DNA of 64,000 nucleotides. Origin: Anagrus nilaparvatae. Lineage: Eukaryota > Arthropoda > Insecta > Hymenoptera > Mymaridae. The notes under the pieces are model-generated. The model saw nothing but the letters and a program-made list of their open reading frames with translations. It was not told the DNA's origin and made no database searches. Location: contig JAKSXM010000007.1 in assembly GCA_022575985.1 (NCBI GenBank), positions 23,004,501 through 23,068,500 on the forward strand, given 5' to 3'. Made by a program: the position numbers and the translations under genes. Shown one piece after another: positions 23,198 through 37,029 of the stretch (its first letter is position 1; each line of letters starts with the position of its first letter).

Positions 23198-25800
23198 TAA
23201 AAACAGATTACTCAAAATATTTCTCCGCAGAGAGATTAGAGCCAAAAATTCAGTTCTCAAAAAATGCTTTCGAAAGAATGAAGCAATGGTTAATAACATC
23301 TATAATTATTCGGATTAAGTTTTTGTAATTGTTTTTTGCAATCGAGGCAAGAGACCTGATAAAGGTTTTTTGGGTAAGTGATTCCATAAATAAGCGTTTG
23401 AAATTTGCCTAACGCCCTTAAATTAGTTAATTATTAAATTAATTATTAAAAAATAAGTGTTTTTAAGGGTTTCTATATAATATTCATTAACCATGACGAG
23501 ATTTAATCTAGTAAATTATATACGTTTTTGGGGCTGCTTATTACAAACTTGAAGGTCCATGGAAAATGAGTCAAACACATAAATTGGAAAAAAATCTTAG
23601 AGAAACATCCCTTACATTCGCAAAGTATAAAAAAATTTTACCTTAGTTACGTTTTTTTTGGATCGTGGATTTCAAATTTTGGAGTCCTCCATGTAAAAAA
23701 TTATCGAAACTTAGAAGAGTTGTTTTTACTAATTTAAAGATATTGTAATAATTTTTTGCTTGCAGTACCCCTAAATTTTAGATCAGTGACCCAAAATAGT
23801 TATTGGAGGTAAAAAATTGTCCCAGTTTCTTTCACATGCAAAAGAACCTGAAATTCTTAATTAGCAGCTTCAAAAACCTATTATGGCTTGAATTTGTTAT
23901 GGCTTGTGATTTTTGAAAAATATCGTTTTAAAAAAGTTGTTTTTTACTAATTTTAACGTATTAGGCGAACTTTGTAAAAGTGAAACCTGAATTCTCGAAG
24001 TCAGCAGCTCGAAAAAACCCTTAATAGAATTTTTTCATCTACTTTACCAAAAACAAACCCCATCCCTTCCGTAATTTGACTGGAGTAAAAAGAAAGTTGC
24101 AAAAATTATTTATTTTGGTCTTAAGGTTTAAAAAAATTATTGCATAATAATTTTTGCGGCTTATATACCCTGAATAGAATGAATGTTTCAATTTTTCCAA
24201 TCAAAATTTTTTTTGCAATAGAATTTCGTTAAAATAATCATTTCTTATTTTTATTAAATTTTATTTGGTATCCTTAGAAGAATATTTGGCAAGACTTATG
24301 TGACTACTAATAATTAGATGAAAACCAATAAAAAGAAATTTTTTTAAAATTTTTTAAACAAAAATAAACCGATATTAGTATGTTAGATACATGCATGTAA
24401 TAAATGGTTATTTAAATGATTGAAAGTATTCCCTCTGATATTGACAAAAAGATGCATTTTTGCAAAAAGAAAAGAAATTTGTAAGATAAATCATTTTACT
24501 CTGTAATTGTGTAATAAAAAAAAGGTATTGCAGATTACAAGTTTAGATTTAAAAAAAAGTATTTTATTCGTAGATACGTATAAAAGAAATAGTAATATTA
24601 ATCTTATTGTATGTATGAGGTATCGATTGATCTAATTATGTAGGATCTTATGGATAATCTATAAATGCATGCAAATCGGTATTATATAGATTTGTAGCAA
24701 TCCTAATGGCCATCGATCGATCTTCATCCAAGTCGAGATGAGTAAAACGATATGCAATCGCTTTCGAACAAGGTAAAAAGATCGCCGAAGCAATCCATCA
24801 AGCCGCACTCATACTGGACCAAATGCGCGTATATACATATAAATTAATATGGATGTATATGGTTGATATTATATAAACTGCTTCAGGGAGATATCTTTAC
24901 TTTTATCCTTATTTTTTTTTTTTTCAAACTTTTCTTTGATCACTAGAAGGATATATTTTATATATTTATAAAGAAAAAATGTTTTTCAGACAGATAACGC
25001 TTGAGAAAATATATATAAAGCTCAAAAATGATACATGATTCTTAGTAATATAGATTTTTTTCTGTTTTTTTTTTTTTTTTTTTTTTTTAATAAAATGTGA
25101 AAAGTGGTATTTTTTAAAGATATATAACATAAAGCATAATGTCAATTGATGTCAAATCAGTCATATAAATAATAAATATTTTTTTGTTTCTATAAAAATA
25201 AAATCTTGAGCCAATCAAAAAATTTATATCTCATGACATAAATCAACACTTTTTACTTTATTAAAATTTTTACATATTTATTATTTTTATCAATATTTCT
25301 ATCATTTTAACTTGAAAAAATTTTATTTTAATACCTATTCGAAGGCATAAAATCTTTAATTTACCTCTTTATTGTTTCTTGGTACTTATATGAAAATTTT
25401 TCAAAATTCAATAGGTAAAATACAAAAAAAAAAGTATATTATTTGAACCACAAGCATTCCAGGAAAAAAAAGTTATATAAAAGAGATTTTGGAAGAGCAG
25501 TTGAAATTATAAAGAACATATGTTTGTAATTACCTCGTAATTGTAGTTAACTTTTTTGATATACTTTAAAGAGCGTCTAAACTGGTCATTACTGTCATTG
25601 ACAATCTGTGAAAGTTTCCAAAACCTTAAAAAAAAGTGCAAATTTTTGCTTTCAGAATAATAAAAAAAAGAGAAGTTGAAAGGCAGATCTAACACACATA
25701 TCCTGAATGAAATTTTACCAAACTGGTAACAAGATTATATAAATTCCACTCATTTTAAATACTTTTCATATGATGAAAACACCTGATTAAAAAAAAAACA
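23198..25800. other. Spacer with degenerate repeat DNA and one GC-richer island
   Basis: 23500-24070 resembles old intergenic repeat DNA, with phrases such as GAGTCAAACACATAAATTGG and repeated near-copies of TTGTTTTTACTAATTT, but I could not define an element. 24600-24860 is GC-richer with ATCGATCGATC and no coding motif. A 24-base T run lies at 25065-25088. Confidence 0.45.
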
Positions 25801-25849
25801 AGTTTTAGCTGCTTGCCCATATAAAACCTATAGAATTTTATTGGTCTTG

Positions 25850-25985
25850 TAGACCTAGAAACGCAGGGCTGAATGTTGTAAAATAGATTTTTTTTTGGTG
25901 ATTTTCAGTATAACGCTAAAACCGCACAAAATAACCAAAATACTTCTGGTTAGTCTAATTTTTTGGTGAAAAAGTTACCTTTTCA
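25850..25985 (+). repeat. Copy of a dispersed family shared with 47 kb and 49.5 kb
   Basis: CTAGAAACGCAGGGCTGAAT is followed by GTTGTAAAATAGATTTTTT. About 40 bases on comes CCAAAATACTTCTGGTTAGT. The same ordered blocks occur at 46999-47040, inverted at 47226-47330, and in diverged form at about 49470-49560. Confidence 0.6.
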
Positions 25986-26875
25986 AACGTCGTAAAACGA
26001 CATTATTTATCACTCATTCCAGTTAAAAATGTTGAACGTCACGTGGTATTTATACCTGGAATTATGGCATAGAATCCACAAAAATCGGAGTATGCGCGGA
26101 CGCTTTTTCTGGTTTTATTTAATGCCACTATTTCTGTCTTATATTTCTTTGCGTGCAATTAACCCAATGGTAATGTTTGGTCTAAAACGACTTTTCGGCC
26201 CCAATACCTCTAATAATTCGCTTTATTAGATCAGACTGGTTTAAAGCTATCCTAACTAGAGAAACTTTTATGATCGCTTCCACATAAAAAGTCAAATTAA
26301 GGTAAAAAAAGCCTGAAAGTGTCAGAAATGCCAAAAACAAAAATGGAATTTTTAGATTGAATTACCAAGTTTTTTTGCATAAAAATTTATTTCAATGAAT
26401 TATAATTGTACTTTTCTGACACCATTATCCACTTTGTTTAAAAATCCATGTCTTAAAACATTTCATCTATCTTATCCCAGGATACCTTTTTCATAATTTT
26501 ATATTAACCCTAGAGAAGAGAGAATTGGATTAATTTTATGAGTCAAAAAGTAAAATTTAAAAGAAAAATACAAATAAAAAAACTGGTTAATAGAATTATT
26601 GATGCTCGCTTCAAATCCATATTTAGGTGAAATCAACCATATAAAGTGCTTAAGTTATTACTATATTATTAAATAATAATTAAAATTGAATTAAATGTTA
26701 TACGTACTATTTTAAATAGAATTAAAATTATATAGGTTAGAATAATTAGGTCAAAGAATTTATACAAGTAAAACCTTACGTAAATATAACCTTAATAATA
26801 TTTACCTTATATTAACAAATATATTGTCAGTAAAATGTTATAGATGTTTATGAAGTAGTTAAGTTTAACTTGTTT

Positions 26876-26876
<1 letters not shown>

Positions 26877-26909
<33 letters not shown>
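26877..26909. repeat. (TA)n microsatellite, 33 bp
   Basis: An uninterrupted alternating TA run. Confidence 0.95.
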
Positions 26910-26912
<3 letters not shown>

Positions 26913-29230
26913 CTTTCCTAATTGTATTTTCACACAATTGTTTCAAGTTTATATTATTAAGGAACTCTACTCTTTCACTCGTATTTCTTAAATCCATTAT
27001 GACTTTATAATATTTACTTTCATCATTACTATGTAAATTGTTATAATTGAATAATTTAAAATTTTAAAACATACATAACTTATTTTATTATATTAACAAA
27101 TAAAAATTAATTCAACATAATATTATGTAAAGATAAATATGATCATTAAGAGAAAGAGAGTAAAGAACAATAATATATATAGGATAAAGACAAGGTGTTC
27201 TTAAGGCAGTAAAAGATAATCACCAAACATGTCTCTGAGCTTTTCATCTGTATAATATGAATGTATATGTGCAAATATACATTGAATTGTATGTCCTATA
27301 CATAGAATTGAAGTTTGTTTCTGTGGCAATTAACATATCTTAATTACAGGTGTTTAAACCACATGCACTAATTCACTTGTAAAAGCTAAAATGTAAAAAT
27401 ATTTTAAGTCTTGTGGATGTTCTAATCTATCTTTTATTTTCTTATAATATTCGATGTGTTTTTTATTTTTTTAACATTATTTCATGTAACTCTTTTATTT
27501 TAGTTACACGAAAGCTAAAGAAATTTGTTTAACTGTAGAGAGGAAATAATTATCATTGTAATTACTTAATTTAACCATTTTTAAATTGTTATTTGGAGAA
27601 GAGTCATTCTGACTTAAAAAATATACTTTGAAAGTTTGATGCTTGTATGATACCGCATAGAATTCTCTCTTTTGAGGTAAATTATTATTACATATCGAAA
27701 TTCAAATTAATAGGTACCATACCTTAGCAAATAAATATATTTAATTATTAAAAGTACAGTAAAGAAAAAACTTACCCTCATTTATTACAATTTCTTCTTT
27801 TTATTTTAGACGCAATAATTTGTTAGTAGGCATTCGTCTCTTCCAAAGTTTTCACCATCTTTATCCTTTGTGAGCAGTTCTGTTCCTTGACTCCCGATAA
27901 ATTGATCATATTTACCGATAAATTGTTTGATTTTGAATGATCCTTAATTTTAGTTAAATTTCATATTCTATGAACTCAAATAGTTATCTGTGGTCTTTAC
28001 CTTTTTAAAATGTATCAGATTCTTACACAATTAAATTAACTCCTTTCAAATTAAGAAAATAATAGTTAATTTGCGAAAAATTAGTAAATTTTCGAAAAAA
28101 TGTTTCAATTTATTAAGTTTTCGTAAATTTTCAAAAATTGGAATTGGAAAGATAAGTTTACGTGTTTAAAAATTTTCTGGGCAACACGGGGTATTTAAAA
28201 TGCCCAATTCTTGAATTCTGCCTAAGGCCGTCTCTACATTAGACAAGATTATTTTTCTTTTAATCAAATTACTATACATTTTAAATTGAAACATAATCAC
28301 AAAATAAAATTACATTGTTCTGGTGTAGAAGGGACCCAAGATTATCTGGTTTAAAATCAGTAACGCAGTAAAATCATTTTAAATAAATCTTCATGGTCGC
28401 ATTATGACATACATTAAAATATTTTTTATTGCCTTATTTTAATTAAATTCATAATTAATTATTAATTTATACTAAAAAATATTTCTATAAAAAATTAAAA
28501 TATAAATCATAAAAGAAAATCCTTTTATTAATAAATATAACATGCGTAGGCACGAAATCAATGTTTTTTTTCATTTCAATCTGGACACATGTTATAAAAT
28601 ATAAATTTAACATTGAAAACGGTAAGTTATAAAGAAAAGCAAAACGTAAGTTTCTCACACCTAATAATATATATGAGAAAATAATATAAAAACATAAAAG
28701 AATATTAAAGTATTATATTCTAGTCTAGAATACAAAAAATTAAAAACACCTACGTGAACAAGCTTTAAAGAATAAACTTAACGGAATTTCATAATATTCT
28801 TTTGAAATTTGTGCATCACCCATATACGCATGGTAATTAATTTAAAATACATACGTGTGTATTGGTTTTATTAATAATAATTATACTTGATCTATTTACA
28901 GTAATGAAAAACTATAATTTATTATATTAATCAATCATAATAATTTTTTATTTATTCGTGTCAAAAGATTAATGTTAATTTTATTACTTTTTATTACGAG
29001 GAAAATTCTGATTCCGTTTTGCAAGGATTGTTGTTTTTCATTTTTATAAAAAAATAAACTCTTACGAAATCGAATAATGAAATTCATAAAATGTAAAATG
29101 GGACTTGTTAATAAAGAATAGTCTGTCACCTCATTTTAAAAAATCTTTTCCTTTTACTCCTAGTTTAATCCCGATTTTACGGTTGTCTTTAAAAACAAAT
29201 ACAGTTTACTAAAAGTTTTTTGAGATGCTG

Positions 29231-29262
29231 ATTTGATCAAAATTTGATCAAAATTTGATCAA
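29231..29262. repeat. Three tandem copies of an 11-bp unit
   Basis: ATTTGATCAAA is repeated three times nearly perfectly. Confidence 0.85.
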
Positions 29263-29392
29263 CTTTTCACTCGAGAAGGACATTCCACATGTAGTTTTCA
29301 TATTATACAATATTATGATTGTTTTGAAAATTTTAGGTTTCAAGATTTTTTTATTTACACATCTACTCACGAACCATATACATAATTATAAT

Positions 29393-29636
29393 TTAGACCT
29401 AATCTACAGAACTGCGAAAATGCTCCATAAATCGCAAGTGCAAGTGAAATCGCAAAAAAATTTTCAGTTTAGCTAACTCTTTTCTCATACTAACCTTACA
29501 TGAGTAGTGTTTATTCTGCTCAGAATGAAAATTATGAGAAAGTATGAGAAATTAGTTCACGAAACTGAATTTGTTTGCGATTTTACTTGCGCTTGCGGTT
29601 TATGGAGCATTTTTACGGTTATTTAGATTAGGCCTT
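29393..29636. mobile_element. MITE-like inverted repeat, about 240 bp
   Basis: The left part reads GACCTAATCTACAGAACTGC then AAAATGCTCCATAAATCGCA. The right part is its imperfect inverse (TGCGGTTTATGGAGCATTTT then TTAGATTAGGCC). Arms of about 100 bp surround a short centre, and there is no coding capacity. Target duplication is unclear, so the superfamily is not assigned and the boundaries are good to a few bases only. Confidence 0.7.
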
Positions 29637-31640
29637 ATGAGTTAGGATAAAATTTGGTTCCTACTGGAATAAAATTTATAGCAGCTCAATTTATAGTACA
29701 TTATATGAAGAATTCTTAGAACACACTTTAGGAGTGATTTTGCAAAAATTTTTACTTATTTAAGAGTTTTCCGAACTTTTTAAGCGTAAAGCCTCGGAAA
29801 TGGTAATTATCGACCTAAAAAACTTATAGTAGGTTTAAATTCGTCGTGATGATAAAAATTGAAAAATCTACATTGTGATTTTACTAATTTAAGGGTATCC
29901 TAAGAAATTTTCCAAAATTTTTATCCTTGAAATTTTCTGATACTTAGCAATACGATGTTGAGGAAGATAGACGAAGCCTAATAATAACCCTAATACCTTG
30001 TTTTGAGATTATTAATTTGGTCTAACAAACCATTTTTGAATTTTGCGAAACATTCAAAATATTCATAAAAAATATATCAAATTTAATTAAACATAAATAA
30101 ATATAAAAATTTCTTGTTATCAAGTATCTTTTGTAATATTAAAATAATGCTTATTAAATCCATTTATTAAAATAATCTTAAAAAAACTTGTTTACATAAT
30201 TGGCATTATTATAATAGACATAAAATGTTGAGAAAAAAAAACTATTCATCTTAAATATTATTAATTTTTTATTTTTATTTTTGCATTAATACTGCTATAT
30301 TCTATGTCAAGTTTAAGATCTGTATAATGTCTATTGGATACAACAGGTTTTTCCGTAATGGAAAGAAACAGAAAATAATAATAAGTAACAATGGCTTGTT
30401 CAATTACATTAAGTGATTTTTTTTTCTTTTTTCTTAAGATAAAAAGAATGAATATAAGCTTCAGAATTTTTTTTTTTTTTTTTTAATACTATGAAACCAT
30501 TTATTTTCGTGTGAATAAGTTTAACAGAGCATGCAAGATATATAAGATTGCATTTTTTATTTTCTTTTAATATTAAAAATAATTTTTAATTAAGTTTATA
30601 AATTTTTTTTAATAAAAGCTTGTATTTTTATAAAATTTAATAAAATTTTTGTTATTCTATATCTTATTAAACATAAAATAGGTTTACATCGTAATTATTT
30701 TTATATGAATAAAAAAATGTACACTACTAAATTATAACAGTATTATATTTTGCTATGATCATTGATTCTAATGATATTAAATTACAAATAAAGAAACATC
30801 GTGGTTTTTAAAGTTGGTCAAACTAAATTAAATTTCAGGATAATAGTAATAAAATAGTAATATAGCAAAGTAACAATATCAATTCTTTTTCTGTTATTTT
30901 CAATTGCAATTTTGTGGCAATAAGTCAGTTTTTATAACTATATATTATATTACGAGTAACTCTTAGTTGTAGAGGTTTTATTAAATATTGACCACAGTTC
31001 GCACTATTAAAGTTTAATAACATTTTTCCATTTTTGTCTGCTATTTTTTAAGTAGTACATATCTACAGAATTCATTGGCTCTTGAACTAGCTCAACTTTT
31101 ACGATGGTTTGCTTGGGTTATTAAAAAACTCAAAGAACTAGATAACGTGCTTTCTTCTCACTGAAGAAGGAAAATCATATAAAACTCTTGATATGAAATC
31201 GCTGTTTTTCGTAATTTATGAGCGGTTTCAATGATTCCTTAATGTTCTGACATTGGTCATAATGGTGTTGAGTATTTGGCAAAATCAATTTTTGATAAAC
31301 GTCTATTCAACATTTCCTATAGACAAATAAATTTTCCGGTATAAAAAACTGCATATTTTGGGTTTGAAACAGCAGTTCAAGAGTGAGTTGACTAATACTT
31401 CCGTATTTATTCACATAATCTTAAAACTGATATTTTTACCTATTTCCCTTGAGTTAGGATACATTATTTGTTTTGATATTTTACTTCAAGTATCGTAAAA
31501 ATTTATCTAAATTATTATTAAATTTTTCATCAAACATGATGAAAATTTCGTTTTTATCAGCCTGTATTACTTTTATACCAGAATAGTAAAATAATGCAAG
31601 GAAAGTAAAAATTTAACGTAATTAATTTTTCCACGTAATA
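29637..31640. other. AT-rich spacer, no gene recognised
   Basis: Nothing beyond homopolymers, including a T run near 30468-30484, and chance frames. Confidence 0.55.
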
Positions 31641-31643
31641 CAT

Positions 31644-32020
31644 ACTTCATCTTAAAAAATTGGGTATTACGTCCAATAGAAAAAAAATAACAGTTACCTT
31701 TTTTTAGGCCAAAATTTTGAGAAAATAATGTTCATAAATTTAGGTATCAAATCGAAAAAATCGAGTAATTACGAATCTCCTAAAACTAGTACGGCATCAT
31801 ATAAAAATTAGGTATAAAGTTCAATAATAAACAAACCAACAGAGTTAAGTTATTTTATAAAGGAAAAATTAAAAAAAAAAAATTTTTATAAATTTTGGTA
31901 TCAGCTCTAGGAAATCGAATAGTTCCGAATTTACCGAAACTAGTATTTGTATTGGAAAAAGTGAGGTATTACATCCAAATTAGAAAAAAAAAGTAGTTCT
32001 GTATTCTTTGGTGAAAAAAA
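31644..32020. repeat. Diverged tandem repeat array (GGTATTACRTCCAA)
   Basis: Three degenerate units of about 150 bp begin GGGTATTACGTCCAATAGAA, AGGTATAAAGTTCAATAATA and AGGTATTACATCCAAATTAG. Each is followed by a poly-A tract and then by a phrase like CGAGTAATTACGAA or CGAATAGTTCCGAA. The same consensus appears on the opposite strand at about 51590-51800. Confidence 0.55.
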
Positions 32021-32552
32021 TTTTAATTCTGAGTACATACACGCACATGCAAACATAAATACTGAAATACATACTTTTTAATAACTGATTTTTTAGCATC
32101 TGGGGGTCACAAAACATGCCAATATTTAAAAAAATCAAAAATTGAAATTTGACCCATGAGGAACAATACAGGGTAACTAATTATAATTTTTTGCAACACT
32201 TTGTATATTGATTTATTCTGTAAAAATTAAAACGACTTTCTCACACAAACACACTCCAATACTCAAGTCTGAAGACAAGAAAATGAATATAGAATAACAA
32301 AATTTTTATCTCAAGAATTTAATTTAAATATGACTTAACTCTAAAATACAACCTGTTATACAATTAATTCATTTTCTCATCAAATAAAGAATTTAAAATA
32401 AGTACTATGTAAGAAGGTAAATTATTATAAATTTAAAATATTTAAAGGCTTAAAAAAGGAAGAAAAAAATAAAATTAAAAAAATCGATGTCCAAATTATC
32501 ACATTTTTTATAATAAAAAGGTGCTATATGTAATTTTTTGTAAAAAAAATTA

Positions 32553-32659
32553 CATTTCGTTCAAGTAATTGCGCATTAAAAAAAAAAATGTGATTTTTAT
32601 CTTCCAAAAACAGATATATGTCTAATTAGGGATAAATGGGCAATTACTTGAACGAAATG
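32553..32659. mobile_element. TA-flanked hairpin MITE, 107 bp
   Basis: Perfect terminal inverted repeats start CATTTCGTTCAAGTAATTGC. TA stands directly outside each end (32551-32552 and 32660-32661), as expected for Tc1/mariner-type insertion. It has no coding capacity. Confidence 0.7.
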
Positions 32660-32661
32660 TA

Positions 32662-34342
32662 TATAAAAAAATTTATATCACTTCTTTTTTTGTATACTTA
32701 ACATTTTGATGAAGTTTCGAATTTTAATGGTTTATTTTCTTGTTTCTTACTTATTTTCTTTTTAAATTTTTATACAAGAAGGAATCTCATATAAGAATTT
32801 TTTTGATTTTTATTTATAGTTTTGACAAAATATAATAACGTGTGTTCCTGGCAGTTAATTTAAAAGTTGCTTGGATTTTTGATTACTGGGTTAATTTAGC
32901 TCAATTAAGCTGCAATTTACCAAAGAAATGAGATTTATAAAGCTCATTTAATCAATCTTAAATATTTCCACTGATCTGAATACAACTTTTAATTATTTCT
33001 TAATGAATCATAGATAAGCTCCACATGAGACCTTGGTATACTGAAAAAGAAATCTAGTTGCGGGTACTGGAAAAATTCTAGTTGCTCCTAACGGAATTTT
33101 GTTTGTTGCTTGAAATTATTATTAAAATTCAAAAAAAAAAAAATTTGTTTACTCATTTAAAATGCGAGCACCGCAGTATGATGAGACTTTTTGGCCGTAA
33201 AAAAAATTTAAGAAAAAATCTGACCCTCTGGTAGCAGGCACTAAATTTTTTTTAGGATAGCAGAACTTTTAATGAGAAAATGGCAACTAATTTCGCTAGG
33301 TTCTCAAAAATTAAAGTATTTTTATAATTTGTCTAAAAAATTATTATTTATTAGTCAAATTTTTTAGTAGAAAGATAGAAATGGAATAAGTCACTAATTA
33401 TCTGAAATTGGCACAAAAGTATGACAAACAGATGTATTAAAAATTAATGATTTATAATTTTATAATTATAAAATAGAGTTTAAAAAAAAACTTTCAAAAA
33501 AATAAAAAATGATTTAAGTGTGAACAAACATGTTAAATGATCAAGTAAAAAAAAAAAAGTAATTAGTTGTAACGTATTAATTGGATATTCTTAAAAAAAG
33601 ATTACATTATTTCCTTAAAAAATAATTTTTTTATTATTAATTTATCAATTTAAGTATGTACAAAAATAATTAAAAATTTTAATGGCATCGTTATATTATC
33701 TTAAAACATAAATCTAAAAAAAAAATTCTTAATTCTTCAAATATTATCCTGTTTTCGATGGGTTTTACTGACATATTTATGACTTTTTATACTATTTAAA
33801 TTAAAAAAAAAAATAAAATAAAAATGTTTAGTTACGAAACAGAAGCTGTCAATAATAAAGATTTAAAACGTATTTTTTGACCTTTTTTTTATATATCCTG
33901 ATTTTTTTCGGTGTCTATATTTTTTTTTCAGTTTGTAACACTAAAAAAATTTACATTTTATCTTTTTTAAATATATACGTGATCAATAGGTAAGATTTAT
34001 GAGAGTACAATAGAAAATATAAAGAAGGAAAAAAAAGGTTGAATTAAATGTGATTAAAAGAGAAATAATAATAATAAAAAATACCAATAAAATTTTATTA
34101 AATTTTTTGCATATATTTAAAATTTTATTTCTACAAAACCTTGAAAATCGTCTTTTGAATACTAAATTTTTTTTTTTCTACTAAAAATTATGGATTACAT
34201 AAATTTTGATAATAATAATAAATATAGAAATTCTAGACAATAAAAATAAATTTTAACTAATTTTTTTTTTATGTACAGTTAGAATACACACTAATAAATA
34301 AACAAATAAATAAATATAAAAAAATAATTTAATGCTAAATAA
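32662..34342. other. AT-rich spacer, no gene recognised
   Basis: Only poly-A/T tracts and ATA-rich simple sequence are seen. Confidence 0.55.
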
Positions 34343-34344
34343 TA

Positions 34345-34576
34345 CACACCAAACCTAAAAGAATTTTTTGTTACCCAGAGAAGAATGAATGTTTATTTAA
34401 TTATTAGAGTGAGTAATATATTAGAGTGTTTATTTTTGTTTTAATTCTGTTCAAAAAGAATTAAATTAAAAATAATTGTTTTAAAAAATATTAACCTTAA
34501 AATAATTCCGCTCTAAAGAATTAAATAAACAATCATTCTTTTCTGGGTAACAAAAAATTCTTTAAGGTTTGGTGTG
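34345..34576. mobile_element. TA-flanked MITE, 232 bp, 60-bp terminal inverted repeats
   Basis: The ends read CACACCAAACCTAAAAGAAT and the inverse ATTCTTTAAGGTTTGGTGTG. They continue through TTGTTACCCAGA(G/A)AAGAATG in both arms. TA flanks both ends (34343-34344 and 34577-34578). The interior is AT-rich and non-coding. The flanks suggest a Tc1/mariner-mobilised element, by inference only. Confidence 0.8.
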
Positions 34577-34693
34577 TAGCTTTTTTATAATTTTATTTTT
34601 TTTTTGTTCTGCTAATTTTGCCTATTTAATATTTTTCATTCAGGCTTTGATAAGTTTTTGCAAAATAGATGTATAAAAATTATTTATATTTTA

Positions 34694-35649
34694 CTAGTGA
34701 AAAAATATGAATCTTAAGAGGGTCATTTTTGAATTAGAATAATTTGGATTTAAGGGTTTCAGATAATTTTGGTTTATAGAATTAGAATAATAGGGGACTT
34801 TGAATAATTTAGCTGTATGGATATAGGAATCAATGAAGACTGTTATTAATAGGTCAACATGTTCCACTGTTGTCGGTTGTGTTAACACACAAACCAATAA
34901 GTTATTTCTAATCCATCATCAATATACTTATATCGGAGAAGAAAATTTTGCCCAGACTCGTAGCCAGAGTTTATTTTGGGGGAGGAGGAAGTACTCATCT
35001 ATATCTATTTATTAAATTAACTTAATTAAAAAAAAAAATTATCCGTGGTTTGGCACCCCCTCCCCCTATTAGAACTTTAGTTAGGTATACTGTCCAGTTA
35101 TTAAGACAAAATAATTATGTCCACAATCATCTTTGGTGAAAATGCAGTGTAGGTCACAATTTAGAAATAATTTTCTTAAGACAAGGCAAAGTAAAATTTT
35201 TTATTGCAACTAGCAAAAATGAGGTGTATAACGAGGGTAATAATAATTATTAGAAAATTTATATAATTAATGCTCTATTTTGTGCAAATAAAATTAATAT
35301 CGAATACCATTTTGTTAATAAATAAAATAATTTTCAAATAATTTAAATTGAATCGAATTTCATTTTCACCAAATTAGTTTTATTTTTTCTTTTTACTTTT
35401 TTTGAATTAAAAAGCGTATTGTAATTTAAATTAGAAAAAATATCACATTTAGACTGCAACTCAAGTTTATATATAACCCAATTCACCATTCGTCATTCGA
35501 TATCTAGGTTAGTCACCCAAATCCATAAAAAAAATCGAAAAGTATATAGTCGCATTTTCCCATTTGAATAAAATCGACGCTTTTAGGATTCTTAAAAAAA
35601 AGTGTATTCATCACAATGTATAAAATATGATGGAATAGTATTAAGCATG
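34694..35649. other. Spacer, no gene recognised
   Basis: Two overlapping opposite-strand frames (34694-34897 and 34833-35015) have no motifs and are judged chance. A C-rich patch TGGCACCCCCTCCCCCTATT lies at about 35051-35070. Confidence 0.5.
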
Positions 35650-35651
35650 TA

Positions 35652-35906
35652 CATTAGAGTGTTCATTATTTTGAAAAATAGAGCATACATTTTTTTACAG
35701 ACAAAAAATCTTAATTCATAGTGTAATTGATTGAATTGAGTTCTGTTAACTTTTGTTACATAAAAAAATAAAAAAACCTAATTAAATTGTTTTTGCTTTT
35801 ATGATTTTTGAACATGTTATATCAGAGAAAAATATCTAATTTTTAAAAAAATTTAATATTTGTTCACAACTTTTTCTTACTTTTAAGGATAGCAAACACT
35901 CTAATA
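35652..35906. mobile_element. TA-flanked MITE, 255 bp
   Basis: The left end is CATTAGAGTGTT and the right end its near-inverse AACACTCTAATA. TA lies on both sides (35650-35651 and 35907-35908). The terminal repeats are only about 12 bp, then diverge. The interior is AT-rich. A related string, ATTAGAGTGTTTATTTTTG, occurs inside the neighbouring element at 34345-34576. Confidence 0.6.
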
Positions 35907-35908
35907 TA

Positions 35909-37029
35909 CATTTAATTAAAATAATCAAATTACTGTCCCCATTAAACCCGTACTATTCAGAATCGAATTTCAAAAGATTACTTTCTTAAAGTACACGAGA
36001 TTTAATCCCAGATTGTACTACATAATATACTATACAGTTCCTGCCTCCACCTGATTTCCTAATTTATATTATTTTTTATTTTTTCAATATTAATTATTTT
36101 ATTCGCAATTTTTTTAATATTTGTAAATTATAAATCTTATTAACTAGTTAAATAAATATAAAAAAGCAAATAAAAGCAATAATTATGTATTGACAGCAAA
36201 TTCAATGATTGAAATTTTTATTTATAAATTTTGCATTTTTACACCTCATGCAGAATTCATTTCATCTAAGCGGGTTTCGCTTGACATAACCAAAATATTT
36301 TTTCAGTCCAAAAAATTTTTTTTTTTAATTTTCTTGATTGTAAGTTTTCTTTAAAAAAAATTTTTCTGTTATCCGAATCTTTCATCTGGCACCTGAAATT
36401 GGCTCGTACACGTTTTTGACATTTTCACACGATTTCCAAGTGATACCCAATAAATTAAACTTCATGAATTATAATAATCTACAAAAACATGAAAGTGAAA
36501 AGCAGTAATTTAAAAAAAATAATAGCATACAATCAAAATTCAAAAATAATTAAAAAAATTATTTTTTTTTGAAAAAGTTATGTAACTATAAAATATTTTA
36601 AAATGTAATTTGAAATTGAAGATATCCTAACAAGTAAGAAAAAAATCGTGTGAATTTTTGAGTTTACCTCTGAAATAATAAAATTATCGATAATTTTAAA
36701 ATTCATCCCTAAAGCCATATTGTTTCGGCAAGTTAAATCACAAAAAAAAAATTACACTTGAAATTTTTTTTTATTAAATTTTTTATTATTTCAAATTATC
36801 ACGATATACTTATTTATAGGTATAAGTAAAAAATATCATTGAAATTCATGATTATAATGTGGTTTCGATCAAAAACATATAATTCGCGCAGACTTACACT
36901 TTTAAATTGATATTTATGATTATTATTAATTATTTTTTTAATAAAAAAATTTTTGTTATTCAAAAAAAAAGAAAAAGAAAATAATTTATGGATAAAAAAA
37001 GATTTCTTTACTTATGGAAATGATTTTGC
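35909..37029. other. AT-rich spacer, no gene recognised
   Basis: Chance AT-rich sequence with poly-A/T runs and no repeats of note. Confidence 0.5.

Larger units (their letters stand above)
26001..29392. other. AT-rich spacer, no gene recognised
   Basis: The frame at 26029-26229 (66 codons) is the least AT-biased here, but it has no recognisable domain and lies next to repeat DNA. A TA microsatellite (26877-26909) and a short tandem repeat (29231-29262) are listed separately. Confidence 0.5.

Noticed and set aside
26505..26520. TTAACCCTAGA, which matches the start of a canonical piggyBac end
   Set aside because: No matching inverted end with TTAA was found in the window. A single 11-bp match is expected by chance or may be an isolated relic.
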